64,000 nucleotides of DNA from Microbacteriaceae bacterium (GTDB lineage: Bacteria > Actinomycetota > Actinomycetes > Actinomycetales > Microbacteriaceae): positions 138,145-202,144 of the forward strand of contig JAHEFZ010000002.1 of the NCBI GenBank assembly GCA_024639935.1. The letters run 5' to 3'. Shown here piece after piece: positions 10,350-21,594 of this stretch (positions are counted from its first letter, which is position 1; every line of letters starts with the position of its first letter). The notes under the pieces are model-generated. The model ran no database searches. It was given only the letters and a program-made list of their open reading frames with translations, and was not told the origin of the DNA. Made by a program: the position numbers and the translations under genes.

Positions 10350-10976
10350 ATGATTGATGTCACGCGGGTCGCGCAGTGGACCGAAAACTATGTCACTGAG
10401 CCTGCCGCCATTCGCCACGCACGAAAGGCATCGCTCGAACACGGAGTAGAGCCCATCACGCCGGCGATGGGCTCGTTTCTCGCATCCCTCGTGTCTTACT
10501 CACATGCCCAATCAATTGTCGAGATTGGCACGGGACTCGGCGTCGCGAGCCAGTGGTTGCTGTTCTCGAACAGCGAAACACATTTGACAACAATCGAAAA
10601 AGACGTGGACCACCAGCAATCCGCAAAAGATCTCTTTGATAGTGCCGGAATAGCGCCGGGTCGCGTTCGACTAATCAGTGGCGACGCTCTCGACATTCTT
10701 CCGCGCATGAACGACGGGACTTATGACCTCATTGTGGTCAATGCCGATGGTCTGGGAACACTCGACCTGACCCGACAGGCACTTCACCTTGCGAGGGTCG
10801 GTGGCATCGTCGCGGTTACCCATGCTCTCGGCGGTGGGCTCGTCGCTCAGCCAACAAAGCGCGATGCGGTGACGACGGAACTTCGCACGCTTTTAGGCGA
10901 CTACGCGGTGGACGAAAACGTCCGGGCGACCATGGTGCCCGTGGGTGACGGAATTCTCACCCTTATCAAACAATAG
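10350..10976 (+). CDS. SAM-dependent O-methyltransferase
   Basis: SIVEIGTGLGVASQWLL, YDLIVVNADGLG. Confidence 0.85.
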   Translation: MIDVTRVAQWTENYVTEPAAIRHARKASLEHGVEPITPAMGSFLASLVSYSHAQSIVEIGTGLGVASQWLLFSNSETHLTTIEKDVDHQQSAKDLFDSAGIAPGRVRLISGDALDILPRMNDGTYDLIVVNADGLGTLDLTRQALHLARVGGIVAVTHALGGGLVAQPTKRDAVTTELRTLLGDYAVDENVRATMVPVGDGILTLIKQ

Positions 10977-10982
10977 AAAGAA

Positions 10983-11987
10983 ATGCTCGTGAAGAAGCCT
11001 TCGACGTTCCCCCACCCGATCGGTTTAATGTTGTTTAACCGATTCGACTATTCACAACAAGTATTGATGTCTCTGAGTTCACAGACATTGCCGGTCGACC
11101 AATCCAAACTGTATATCTCGATTGACGGCTACTCGGGGTCAAAGGCCGAACTTCAAGGAAAACCCGATCGTACCCGAGAAATTGCGGAGTTAGCGCGGAA
11201 AATTTTCCCGAACGCCACGATTCGACATGGCGAAAAAAACACTTTTCCCGAAAGTTTGCGTTATCTCGAGGACAGTATGTTGGCCGCGCATCCCGACGCA
11301 ACCTGGGTTGGGTGCTTCGAGGAGGATTATGTTCTTAGCCCCGAGTATTTGGCCATCGTCGCTCAAATGTGTGCCGCAGCAGAACCCGTCGACGAGATTG
11401 CCATGGTTGCGGCAACGGGGGAAACGCTTGATCCGGATAAACGTGACCTCGAGGGAATTTTCCCCATCGGACATTTATGGGCCTATCTCGTGCGCGTGGC
11501 ACATGTTCTCGAGCGTCGCGACGATCTCGAGATTATCCGGGCTCAAATGAGCGGGAAACCCTACTCGGATCGGGATAAGAGCGCCCTCGCCCTTGTCATG
11601 GCGTCGCGCGGCATATTTCCCGTGGGTGTCGGCAACGATCACCACCGGCTCAATCTCGTTTTTAAGTTCAATCGAATCGGCGTCACAACGGGGCTTTCCT
11701 ACGGCGAATACATCGGAGCGGAAGGTGAACATATGACGGAAAAATCATTTGCCCGCTTTAACTTCAGCCCGCCAACAACAGTCCCGTTCGATATCGGCAC
11801 CGTGGACTTCCGAGCATCGCTTCCCTCACTTCGCGAACAGTTTCGCGCAGATTTCGCAAAACGCCTCGCAGAGCGTTATGTGATTCCAAAGATTCGTGCC
11901 TTCACCGCGCAGAAGAGCTTTCAGAGTTTGCCTCGCGTACAACGCGCGGTGTCACTGCTCGGTCAGGCTTTTCGAACACTGTTTTGA
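10983..11987 (+). CDS. glycosyltransferase-like (GT-A type) protein
   Basis: PIGLMLFNRFDYSQQVLMSLSSQTL...YISIDGYSG, WVGCFEEDYVLSPEYL. Confidence 0.6.
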   Translation: MLVKKPSTFPHPIGLMLFNRFDYSQQVLMSLSSQTLPVDQSKLYISIDGYSGSKAELQGKPDRTREIAELARKIFPNATIRHGEKNTFPESLRYLEDSMLAAHPDATWVGCFEEDYVLSPEYLAIVAQMCAAAEPVDEIAMVAATGETLDPDKRDLEGIFPIGHLWAYLVRVAHVLERRDDLEIIRAQMSGKPYSDRDKSALALVMASRGIFPVGVGNDHHRLNLVFKFNRIGVTTGLSYGEYIGAEGEHMTEKSFARFNFSPPTTVPFDIGTVDFRASLPSLREQFRADFAKRLAERYVIPKIRAFTAQKSFQSLPRVQRAVSLLGQAFRTLF

Positions 11988-12041
11988 CAGGACACCCAGC
12001 TAGGGCCGAGATTCTGCATCGCGTATAACCGCGAGGAAAAA

Positions 12042-12212
12042 CTATTTGGTGACTCCGTTTAGGGCGTCGCGCAACGCGACAGCCTCCTCGTCCTTGAGTG
12101 AGAACACCAGGCGACCGCCGCCTTCAGCGGGGACCTTGACAATGATGAGGTCCCGCTTCTCGCGAATCGCTTCCATGGGGCCATCCCCCGTGCGTGGCTT
12201 CATGGCGGCCAT
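12042..12212 (-). CDS. DUF3117 family small protein
   Basis: Read directly from minus strand: MAAMKPRTGDGPMEAIREKRDLIIVKVPAEGGGRLVFSLKDEEAVALRDALNGVTK (56 aa, absent from the ORF track). Confidence 0.9.
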   Translation of the reverse strand: MAAMKPRTGDGPMEAIREKRDLIIVKVPAEGGGRLVFSLKDEEAVALRDALNGVTK

Positions 12213-12272
12213 GGCGGTACTCCTTTAGATAAGACGTTTAGTCTATTTTAGTGCCAGTTCGGCGGCGAAAAA

Positions 12273-13403
12273 TCACGGGGGCGTCCAGTCCAACCCCTCA
12301 ACAGACCAAAACCACTTCACCCAGAAAAACTGTCCCACAATTCCGAAGGTCACTGCGACGAGTGAGAGCGCGCGACTTCGCGCGACGACACCAGCGAGTG
12401 GAAAAAGCGGTATGAACAAGCGGAAGATGCTTGATTGGGGAAACACAACCATGACGAGATACGCCGCGTAGGACACGGTCCAGCTGAGAGCGACGACTCC
12501 GAGTCGACGGGTGGCAGGCAATATCGCAATCACGGCCACGCCAAAGGCGAGCGCACCGATCACCCACGGCGCACCATCCTGGAACCACCACACGGCCGAA
12601 TCCCACCAACCCGAGCCCCAACCGTGTCCGTCGTTGCCCGTGTAGGGTCTGCGCCATGCCAATTCGGTTTCGATGTATGCGGACGGTCTACCCGTCACCC
12701 ACCAGGCGATCGCGGGCCACGCCAACGCCGACAATCCGGCCAGTCCTGTGAGAAACACGAGTGGACGACGATCGTCTCCCGTACGCCAATTGACCGCGGC
12801 GATAAGTGCAATCATGAGGGCGATCGGAACCCCGACAGGTCTCGTCAGTGCGGCAATGGGGATGAATAATGCGGCCAAAAACCAGCGACGTTCGGTCAGT
12901 CCAACCATGACAACGGCCAGAAACACCATTCCCAACGATTCCGCGTAGCCAACTTGGTATACCGGTGCGACGGGCGCGAAGGCAATCACCGCGAGCGCGA
13001 CCAAAGACGCCGAATCCCCGATGATGCGGCGAAAGAATCGATCCGCGACGACAATAAACACGGCAAACGAAATTGTTGACACGACGACAGACACGATGGC
13101 AAACGGCGCACCGGTCACCGCCATGACAACCCTGACGAAGAGCGGGTACACCGGCATGAATGCCCACGCATTCTCACCAACTCGAGCATCATCTCCGATC
13201 GGTAACTCGGCTGGATAGCCCACTTCGGCGATAATCCGATACCAATGGGAATCCCAAATTCTCGAGAACTCGAACAGGTCAGGTTGGGCAGCTGTCCACG
13301 GATTCTCCGTTTGACCGTGAGCGAACCACATCATCATTGCGGTCGACACGAGTCTCGACGCAATGATGATTCCCAGAAGCGCGAGCCACCGACGCGCGCT
13401 CAC
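12273..13403 (-). CDS. polytopic membrane mannosyltransferase-like protein (PIG-V/GT-C type)
   Basis: Multiple TM segments; FEFSRIWDSHWYRIIAEVGYP; GTG start chosen to avoid overlap with gltA. Confidence 0.6.
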   Translation of the reverse strand: MSARRWLALLGIIIASRLVSTAMMMWFAHGQTENPWTAAQPDLFEFSRIWDSHWYRIIAEVGYPAELPIGDDARVGENAWAFMPVYPLFVRVVMAVTGAPFAIVSVVVSTISFAVFIVVADRFFRRIIGDSASLVALAVIAFAPVAPVYQVGYAESLGMVFLAVVMVGLTERRWFLAALFIPIAALTRPVGVPIALMIALIAAVNWRTGDDRRPLVFLTGLAGLSALAWPAIAWWVTGRPSAYIETELAWRRPYTGNDGHGWGSGWWDSAVWWFQDGAPWVIGALAFGVAVIAILPATRRLGVVALSWTVSYAAYLVMVVFPQSSIFRLFIPLFPLAGVVARSRALSLVAVTFGIVGQFFWVKWFWSVEGLDWTPP

Positions 13404-13426
13404 AGGGCCCCGGGGCCTCCCCACTT

Positions 13427-14716
13427 CTAGCGCGCGGGAAACGGGCGTGCGGCCGGGCCGATGTAAACCTGCTGAGGACGACCGATTTTGGTCGATTCGT
13501 CCCGACGGGCCTCGCGCCAGTGCGCAATCCAACCGGGAAGGCGGCCAATAGCGAATAACACCGTGAACATTCTCGTCGGGAAACCCATCGCCTTGTAAAT
13601 GACGCCGGTATAGAAATCAACGTTGGGGTACAACTGCCGTTCCTGGAAATATGGGTCAGCGAGAGCGATTTGCTCAAGCTCCTTGGCGATGTCGAGAAGG
13701 GGGTCCGTCACACCGAGTTGATCGAGTATCTCGTCCGCGCTCTCTTTGACAAGGCGGGCACGTGGATCATAGTTTTTGTAGACGCGGTGTCCGAATCCCA
13801 TGAGCTTAATGTGCTCATCTTTGTTTTTGACTCGTTCCACAAACTTGGCAACACCTTCGCCCGATTCTTGAATCTTGCCCAACATCGACAAGACGGCTTC
13901 GTTCGCGCCCCCGTGTAGAGGGCCGCTGAGCGCGCTGATTCCCGCCGAGATGGACGAGAAGATTGTGGCATCCGTCGAGCCGACGAGGCGAACAGTTGAC
14001 GTCGATGCATTTTGCTCGTGGTCAGCATGCAGGATCAGCAATCGGTCGAGCGCTTTAGCGAGAAGGGGGTTGACGTCATAGGGTTCGGCCATGAGCCCAA
14101 AGTTCAATCGCAAGAAGTTGTCCACGAATGACTGGGAGTTGTCGGGGTACAAGAACGCTTGTCCCAGTGACTTCTTGTGGGCGTAGGCCGCAATCACGGG
14201 AAGTTTGGCCAGAAGACGGATGGTGGACAATTCAATTTGCTCTGCGTCATGAATGTTGAGCGAATCACCGTAATACGTTCCCAGAGCGCCAACCGCACTG
14301 GACAGCACACTCATCGGGTGAGCGTTATGGGGAAGTGAATCGAAGAAACGTTTCAGATCCTCGTGCAGAAGGGTGTGGTGGCGAATCTGGTCATCAAACG
14401 ACGCGAGCTCTGACGGCGTCGGAAGTTCTCCGTAGATAAGTAGATAGGCAACCTCAATGAAGGTCGAATTCTTCGCGACGTCCTCGATGTCGTATCCGCG
14501 GTATCGCAGAATTCCCTTGTCCCCGTCGATGAACGTGATCGCGCTCTCCGTGGGGGCCGTGTTGACGAATCCGCGGTCGTACGTGTTCAAACCGGTTTTC
14601 TTATGCAATAGTGCGATATCGATTGCATTCGGTCCGTCGACGGATGAAACTATCGGAAACTCTGCTGAGCCACCAGGGTATTCCACGCGTGCGGTGGGTC
14701 GGTTCTCTTCCGTCAC
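13427..14716 (-). CDS. gltA: citrate synthase
   Basis: FIDGDKGILRYRGYDIEDVA, GPLHGGANEAVLSML, MGFGHRVYKNYDPRA. Confidence 0.97.
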   Translation of the reverse strand: MTEENRPTARVEYPGGSAEFPIVSSVDGPNAIDIALLHKKTGLNTYDRGFVNTAPTESAITFIDGDKGILRYRGYDIEDVAKNSTFIEVAYLLIYGELPTPSELASFDDQIRHHTLLHEDLKRFFDSLPHNAHPMSVLSSAVGALGTYYGDSLNIHDAEQIELSTIRLLAKLPVIAAYAHKKSLGQAFLYPDNSQSFVDNFLRLNFGLMAEPYDVNPLLAKALDRLLILHADHEQNASTSTVRLVGSTDATIFSSISAGISALSGPLHGGANEAVLSMLGKIQESGEGVAKFVERVKNKDEHIKLMGFGHRVYKNYDPRARLVKESADEILDQLGVTDPLLDIAKELEQIALADPYFQERQLYPNVDFYTGVIYKAMGFPTRMFTVLFAIGRLPGWIAHWREARRDESTKIGRPQQVYIGPAARPFPAR

Positions 14717-14799
14717 GGGCTCTCCTCGAGGATGTTCATACTGACGCCCAGCCTAGAACATGCCAGCACCTGCTGTGGCCGGCTTCTCCACGCACAGTT

Positions 14800-15117
14800 T
14801 TAGCCCTGCGGTGGTAAAGCGGCAATGAGTTCGTGGTCACCGGGAATCGGGCCGCTCTTTGAGGCCCCACCCGGGCTTCCAATTTCTGTGAAGAAATCGA
14901 CATTGGCACGGTAATAGTCGCTCCATTTGTCGGGAAGGTCGTCCTCGTAATAGATTGCTTCGACAGGGCACACGGGCTCGCATGCGCCGCAGTCAACACA
15001 CTCGTCGGGGTGGATATACAACATGCGGTCGCCTTCGTAAATGCAATCGACGGGACATTCGTCGATGCACGCGCGATCTTTCAGATCCACACACGGAAGT
15101 GCGATTACATACGTCAT
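14800..15117 (-). CDS. fdxA: 7Fe/4Fe ferredoxin
   Basis: [59 protein letters not shown]; start adjusted. Confidence 0.95.
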   Translation of the reverse strand: MTYVIALPCVDLKDRACIDECPVDCIYEGDRMLYIHPDECVDCGACEPVCPVEAIYYEDDLPDKWSDYYRANVDFFTEIGSPGGASKSGPIPGDHELIAALPPQG

Positions 15118-15145
15118 GCGGTACCTCCCACCACTCTGCCCAATT

Positions 15146-15493
15146 CTACCGAGCGCCCCTGGTCGGAATGTGCGGCCATGCGCTGGCGAGTCCACAAAGT
15201 AGCGACGCCCCGATTACCCAGACGTTTCCGGCATCGGTGGCCGCGATGAGGACACTTCCGCCGGTCGACCGTTGCGCCAAAATCAGAATCGTCGCAAGCA
15301 ATCCGAGGGAACCGGCAATCGTGACCACTCGGTCGTCCGAGAGAAGCCTCAGCGACAACAGGAAAGAGGCAGCGACAACCAGTCCCGCACCGAGAACCCA
15401 GGGGAACAATTCACCGTGTACAACGGTGACAACAACAGCAATGATGGCGCCGCCCAGATATGACTGGATGACCCGTCCAATTCGATTAGCCAT
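15146..15493 (-). CDS. small membrane protein
   Basis: [27 protein letters not shown]..., several TM; start overlaps ilvE stop. Confidence 0.65.
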   Translation of the reverse strand: MANRIGRVIQSYLGGAIIAVVVTVVHGELFPWVLGAGLVVAASFLLSLRLLSDDRVVTIAGSLGLLATILILAQRSTGGSVLIAATDAGNVWVIGASLLCGLASAWPHIPTRGAR

Positions 15494-16583
15494 CGAGGCG
15501 ATACATCCAGCCGTGCGTGTCCTCACGGCGCCCGTATTGGATGTCGGCGAGCTCTGCGCGAAGTGACAGCGTCAATTCGCCGGCGGCCGCGTCTGCAGAG
15601 CCAATCGTAAAACTCTTCGCCTTCAACTGTCCGATTGGAGTAATCATTGCGGCCGTACCGCAGGCAAATGTCTCAACAATTTCTCCGCTCTCGGACCCTT
15701 CACGCCACTCGTCGATTGTGATGGGCCGACGCGTCACCGTGTGGCCTCGTTCTTCAGCCAGCGTCAGCGCTGAGTCTCTCGTGATTCCAGGAAGAATTGA
15801 ATCCGACAACGGCGTCACGAGTGAACCATCTTTATAGACCAGAACGACGTTCATGCCTCCGAGTTCCTCGATGTAGGAGTTCGTCGTGGAATCGAGGAAG
15901 AGGACCTGCTGACAGCCGTTCGCGTATGCCTCGTTTTGTGCAATGAGGGATGCCGCATAATTGCCGCCCGTTTTTGCGGAGCCCGTCCCGCCTCTGCCCG
16001 CGCGCGAGAAGTTCTCGGACAGCCAAATGTCAACCGGGGCCACGCCGCCTTTGAAGTACGGTCCCGCGGGACCGGCGATGACGTAGAACGCGATCTTCTT
16101 TGCCGGGCGAACACCAAGGAAAGCCTCTTTGCCGAACATGAACGGGCGCAGATAAAGGCTGGTGTCGGGGGCCGATGGAACCCAATCGCCATCCACCGAG
16201 ATGAGGGCCTTGAGGCTCTCTAGGAAATACTCGACGGGAAGTTCGGGTAGGGCCATGCGTGCTGCGCTCGCTTGGAATCGACGAGCATTCGCGTCTGGCC
16301 GAAAAGTCCAAATACTTCCGTCCGCATGGCGGTAAGCCTTGAGCCCTTCGAATATTTCCTGGCCATAGTGCAAAACCGCCGCGGCCGGGTCGAGTTCGAT
16401 CGGTCCGTACGGTTGAATACGAGGTCGGTGCCACCCGCCCTTTTCGCTCCAACATATGTCGACCATGTGGTCGGTCATGAAGTCGCAAAAACCGGGATTC
16501 GCGAGAATTGCGTCACGCTCGGCCTCCGCCTTGGCCTGAAGATTCAAATGGCGGTGAAATTCCAACGACGTCATGGAATCCAC
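15486..16583 (-). CDS. ilvE: branched-chain amino acid aminotransferase
   Basis: LHYGQEIFEGLKAYRHADGSIWTFRPDANA, GKEAFLGVRPAKK. Confidence 0.95.
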   Translation of the reverse strand: MDSMTSLEFHRHLNLQAKAEAERDAILANPGFCDFMTDHMVDICWSEKGGWHRPRIQPYGPIELDPAAAVLHYGQEIFEGLKAYRHADGSIWTFRPDANARRFQASAARMALPELPVEYFLESLKALISVDGDWVPSAPDTSLYLRPFMFGKEAFLGVRPAKKIAFYVIAGPAGPYFKGGVAPVDIWLSENFSRAGRGGTGSAKTGGNYAASLIAQNEAYANGCQQVLFLDSTTNSYIEELGGMNVVLVYKDGSLVTPLSDSILPGITRDSALTLAEERGHTVTRRPITIDEWREGSESGEIVETFACGTAAMITPIGQLKAKSFTIGSADAAAGELTLSLRAELADIQYGRREDTHGWMYRLDG

Positions 16584-16607
16584 ACTATCAAGGCAGTATG
16601 TGACGCT

Positions 16608-17657
16608 CTACGCCTGGAGTCGACTCGCGATTGCGTCACCAATTGCGGTCGTTGTGCGCGGCGTCTCGCCTCGCACCGCGAGGTCTGCGAGGACTGCGGC
16701 ATGAATTGCGGCTGCGGGTGCGGGAAATCCATTGTGTTCGAGAAGGAGCGCGGCCGACAGAATTGCCGCCGTCGGATCGGCTTTGAGTTGACCCGCAATA
16801 TCCGGTGCTGAACCGTGGACTGGCTCAAACATGCTGGGAAAAGTTTTCTCGGGATTGAGGTTCCCGCTCGCGGCGAGACCGATTCCTCCGCCGATAGCAC
16901 CCGCAAGGTCGGTGAGGATGTCGCCGAACAAATTGTCGGTCACGATGACATCGAAACGCGAAGGATTGGTGACGAGGAAAATCGTGGCGGCATCGACGTG
17001 AAGGTAATCTACGGCCACGTTCGGGAATTCCAATGCGATGGCATCAACCGTGCGTTGCCACAATGAACCAGCAAACGTCAACACGTTGGTTTTATGGACG
17101 AGCGTGAGACGTTTGTCACGTCGCTCGGCCGTGGCGAACGCAAATCGAACAACGCGCTCGACTCCGTGTGCGGTGTTGACCGACGACTCGGTCGCAACTT
17201 CGAATGGTGTTCCACGTCGAAGAACCCCGCCGTTACCAACATAGGGGCCTTCCGTGCCCTCGCGCACGATGACGAAATCCACGACACCAGGGTGTGACAG
17301 TGGACTCAGGACACCGGGAAACAAGATGGTCGGCCGGTAGTTCACGTACTGGTCGAAGGCGAAGCGCAACTTGAGCAACAAACCGCGCTCTATGATCCCG
17401 CCCGCCAATCGCGCGTCGCTCGGGTCCCCGCCCACGGCACCGAACAAAATCGCGTGGTGCTTCGCCAACGATTCAAGCGTGGCATCAGTCAAAATCTCGC
17501 CTGTCGCCAAAAAGTGTGTCGCACCCATCGTGTATTCGGTCGCGCGCACGTCGGCAGCGTCTCCGACGGCGGCCCGCAGCACCTTGAGTGCCTCGGTCGT
17601 GACCTCTGGTCCGATTCCGTCGCCGGGAATTACCGCGATGTCGAGTGCGCGTGACAT
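16608..17657 (-). CDS. leuB: 3-isopropylmalate dehydrogenase
   Basis: [52 protein letters not shown]. Confidence 0.95.
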   Translation of the reverse strand: MSRALDIAVIPGDGIGPEVTTEALKVLRAAVGDAADVRATEYTMGATHFLATGEILTDATLESLAKHHAILFGAVGGDPSDARLAGGIIERGLLLKLRFAFDQYVNYRPTILFPGVLSPLSHPGVVDFVIVREGTEGPYVGNGGVLRRGTPFEVATESSVNTAHGVERVVRFAFATAERRDKRLTLVHKTNVLTFAGSLWQRTVDAIALEFPNVAVDYLHVDAATIFLVTNPSRFDVIVTDNLFGDILTDLAGAIGGGIGLAASGNLNPEKTFPSMFEPVHGSAPDIAGQLKADPTAAILSAALLLEHNGFPAPAAAIHAAVLADLAVRGETPRTTTAIGDAIASRLQA

Positions 17658-17666
17658 GGTGAGTCC

Positions 17667-19259
17667 TTACAGTTCCAGTACTTCGATGGCCTTCATGACC
17701 GAGGCCTCAATCTCTGTCGCAACTTTAGCAAGCACCGTGTCGTCGACCCGAGAATCGACCGTGAGGATACTCAGTGCATTTCCGCCACGTCGTTGGCGCG
17801 CGATTTGCATCCCCGCGATGTTGACGTTTGCCGCGCCGAACTCGCGACCGTAGACCGCCACGATTCCCGGTCGGTCCGTATATACCATGACGACAAGGTG
17901 TTGTGCCATCGGCACCTCGACGTCGAAGTCGTTGATGCTGACAATCTTTTGCGTTTGACGTTGACCCGTCAGAGTTCCCGCTACCGAAATCTGTGATCCG
18001 TCAACGAGGGTTCCGCGAATCGTCAGGAGATTGCGGTATTCGTCGCTCGCGGTTTCGGTCACGAGCCGAACCGCCACGCCGCGTTGTTCGGCGAGCAGTG
18101 GCGCGTTGACGTAACTCACGTGTTCGGACGAGATTGCACTGAAAATTCCCTTGAGGGCCGCGAGCTTCAGCGCGGACACATCGTATTGCGCAATTTCTCC
18201 GCGAACTTCGACATCAATCGCCGCGATGGCATGATTCGCGAGTCCCGCAAAAATCTGCCCGAGTTTCTCCATGAGCGGAAGTCCTGGCCGCACGGTTTCA
18301 TCAATCGCCCCGCCCGCGACGTTGACGGCGTCAGGAACGAGTTCACCTTCCAAGGCGAGACGAACGGATTTTGCAACCGAAACGCCCGCCTTTTCTTGGG
18401 CTTCGTCGGTCGATGCGCCGAGGTGTGGAGTCACTTGGATGTTGTCGAGAGCTAGAAGCGGGGAATCAGTCGGTGGTTCGCTAACAAAGACGTCGAGTCC
18501 TGCCGCCGCAATCCTTTTCGACGACAGTGCGTCGAAAAGGGCCGATTCGTCGATGATTCCGCCCCGGCTGGCGTTGACAATGCGAAGCGTCGGCTTGGCC
18601 TTCGCAAATTGTGCCGCGCCAATCAGCCCGGTCGTCTCGGCGGTTTTGGGAATGTGAATCGTGATGAAGTCTGAACGCTCCATAAGCGCGTCGAGTTCCA
18701 CCATCTGGACACCTAGTTGTTGTGCGCGAGCAGGAGGTACGAAAGGGTCGAAGGCAATCAGATTCACCCCGAATCCTGACAGGCGTTCGGCTACTAGCGC
18801 GCCGATTCGCCCGAGCCCCACGATTCCGACGGTCTTCTCATAGAACTCGACTCCGGTGAAAAGCGACCGTTTCCACTGCCCTGCCTTCGTCGACGCGTTG
18901 GCTTCAGGAATGAACCGCGCGAGCGACAATAAATGACCGATCGCCAGTTCAGCGGCGGAAATAACGTTCGAGGTCGGTGCGTTGACGACCATAATCCCCG
19001 CTGCGGTCGCTGACTTGATGTCAACGTTGTCCAGCCCGACGCCCGCACGGGCAACGACGATGAGGTCGCTGCCCGCAGCGATGACGTCCGAATCCACCAA
19101 CGTCGCGCTGCGTACCAGAAGGGCCTTCGCGCCAGGAAGAGCGCCGAGTAGTGCCGTGCGATTCGTTCCGTCGACGTGCCGGACCTCAAAGTCAGGACCC
19201 AACGCGTCGACCGTTGCGGGCGAAAGCTCTTCGGCAATCACAACAATCGGCTTTGCCAC
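17667..19259 (-). CDS. serA: D-3-phosphoglycerate dehydrogenase (ACT domain)
   Basis: VARAGVGLDNVDIKSATAAGIMVVNAPTSN, GLGRIGALVAERL, C-terminal ACT domain; GTG start. Confidence 0.95.
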   Translation of the reverse strand: MAKPIVVIAEELSPATVDALGPDFEVRHVDGTNRTALLGALPGAKALLVRSATLVDSDVIAAGSDLIVVARAGVGLDNVDIKSATAAGIMVVNAPTSNVISAAELAIGHLLSLARFIPEANASTKAGQWKRSLFTGVEFYEKTVGIVGLGRIGALVAERLSGFGVNLIAFDPFVPPARAQQLGVQMVELDALMERSDFITIHIPKTAETTGLIGAAQFAKAKPTLRIVNASRGGIIDESALFDALSSKRIAAAGLDVFVSEPPTDSPLLALDNIQVTPHLGASTDEAQEKAGVSVAKSVRLALEGELVPDAVNVAGGAIDETVRPGLPLMEKLGQIFAGLANHAIAAIDVEVRGEIAQYDVSALKLAALKGIFSAISSEHVSYVNAPLLAEQRGVAVRLVTETASDEYRNLLTIRGTLVDGSQISVAGTLTGQRQTQKIVSINDFDVEVPMAQHLVVMVYTDRPGIVAVYGREFGAANVNIAGMQIARQRRGGNALSILTVDSRVDDTVLAKVATEIEASVMKAIEVLEL

Positions 19260-19361
19260 GATGATCCTTGTCGGTGCCGGGCGGCGCGTGGGGCGGCCGC
19301 GAATGAACAAATTCCACCACACACGCGGGGGCAACGGTCCCAGTCTAGTGCGGCACAGGTT

Positions 19362-19729
19362 TTAGCCGTTGACGAGGAAGTCGATCACGAGTCGCAACTC
19401 GATGTCCTTCTCGAACGCAAGAATCGACAACGCGGTGGCACTGACGGCGGCGAAACCGGCCGTCATCAGCAACGCCATGGTGCCCGCGCCACGTTTCCAC
19501 CCCGCGACAATGGCCCCCAGAAACGCGAGCGCGGGCAACGCGACACCGGCGATCAATAACGCCCACGGCACAGTTTCGACCGAGGCTCCGAATTGGGTTT
19601 GGTAATAGGCGGGAAGATTGAGCAGATTCCCAAGCGAAATCCACACGGGATAGGCGAACAGCACTCCGGCAACAAGCACCACGGCAAGACGCCCTAGTGG
19701 GTCCGATCGACTGTTGTCGTTGTTCTCGC

Positions 19730-19733
<4 letters not shown>
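19362..19733 (-). CDS. hypothetical membrane protein
   Basis: MSENNDNSRSDPLGRLAVVLVAGVLFAYPVWISLGNLLNLPAYY..., 3 TM; between serA and ilvC. Confidence 0.7.
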
Positions 19734-21078
<1,345 letters not shown>

Positions 21079-21591
21079 TTATTGGTTTTTGAAAATCCGT
21101 TCAGAAATCGATTTTGATCCGCGTCCCATTGCCAGCAACCCGCTCTGGGCGATTTCTTTAATTCCGAAGGGCTCGAGGACCTTCAGTAAAGCATCGATTT
21201 TCTGTGTGTCGCCGGTCACCTCGATGACGAGCGAATCCGGTGAAACGTCCACTACGCGGGCCCGGAACAAGTTGACGGCTTCCAGGATTTGAGTGCGCGT
21301 TGATTGGTCGATCCGCACCTTGACGAGCATGTGCTCGCGCTGGACTGATTGCTCAGGTTCGAGTTCGACAATCTTGAGGACGTTGATTAGCTTGTTGAGT
21401 TGCTTGGTGACCTGCTCGAGTGGCGAACCAGCAACATCAACAACGAGTGTGATCCGGGACAGCCCTTCGATTTCGGTGGTGCCGACGGCGAGCGAGTGAA
21501 TGTTGTACCCGCGTCGAGCGAAAAGTCCGGCGACACGCGTGAGCAAGCCCGGTTTGTCCTCGACGAGAAGTGACAGAACGTGTTGCGTCAT
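21079..21591 (-). CDS. ilvN: acetolactate synthase small subunit
   Basis: HVLSLLVEDKPGLLTRVAGLFARRGYNIHSLAVG. Confidence 0.96.
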   Translation of the reverse strand: MTQHVLSLLVEDKPGLLTRVAGLFARRGYNIHSLAVGTTEIEGLSRITLVVDVAGSPLEQVTKQLNKLINVLKIVELEPEQSVQREHMLVKVRIDQSTRTQILEAVNLFRARVVDVSPDSLVIEVTGDTQKIDALLKVLEPFGIKEIAQSGLLAMGRGSKSISERIFKNQ

Positions 21592-21594
21592 GGT

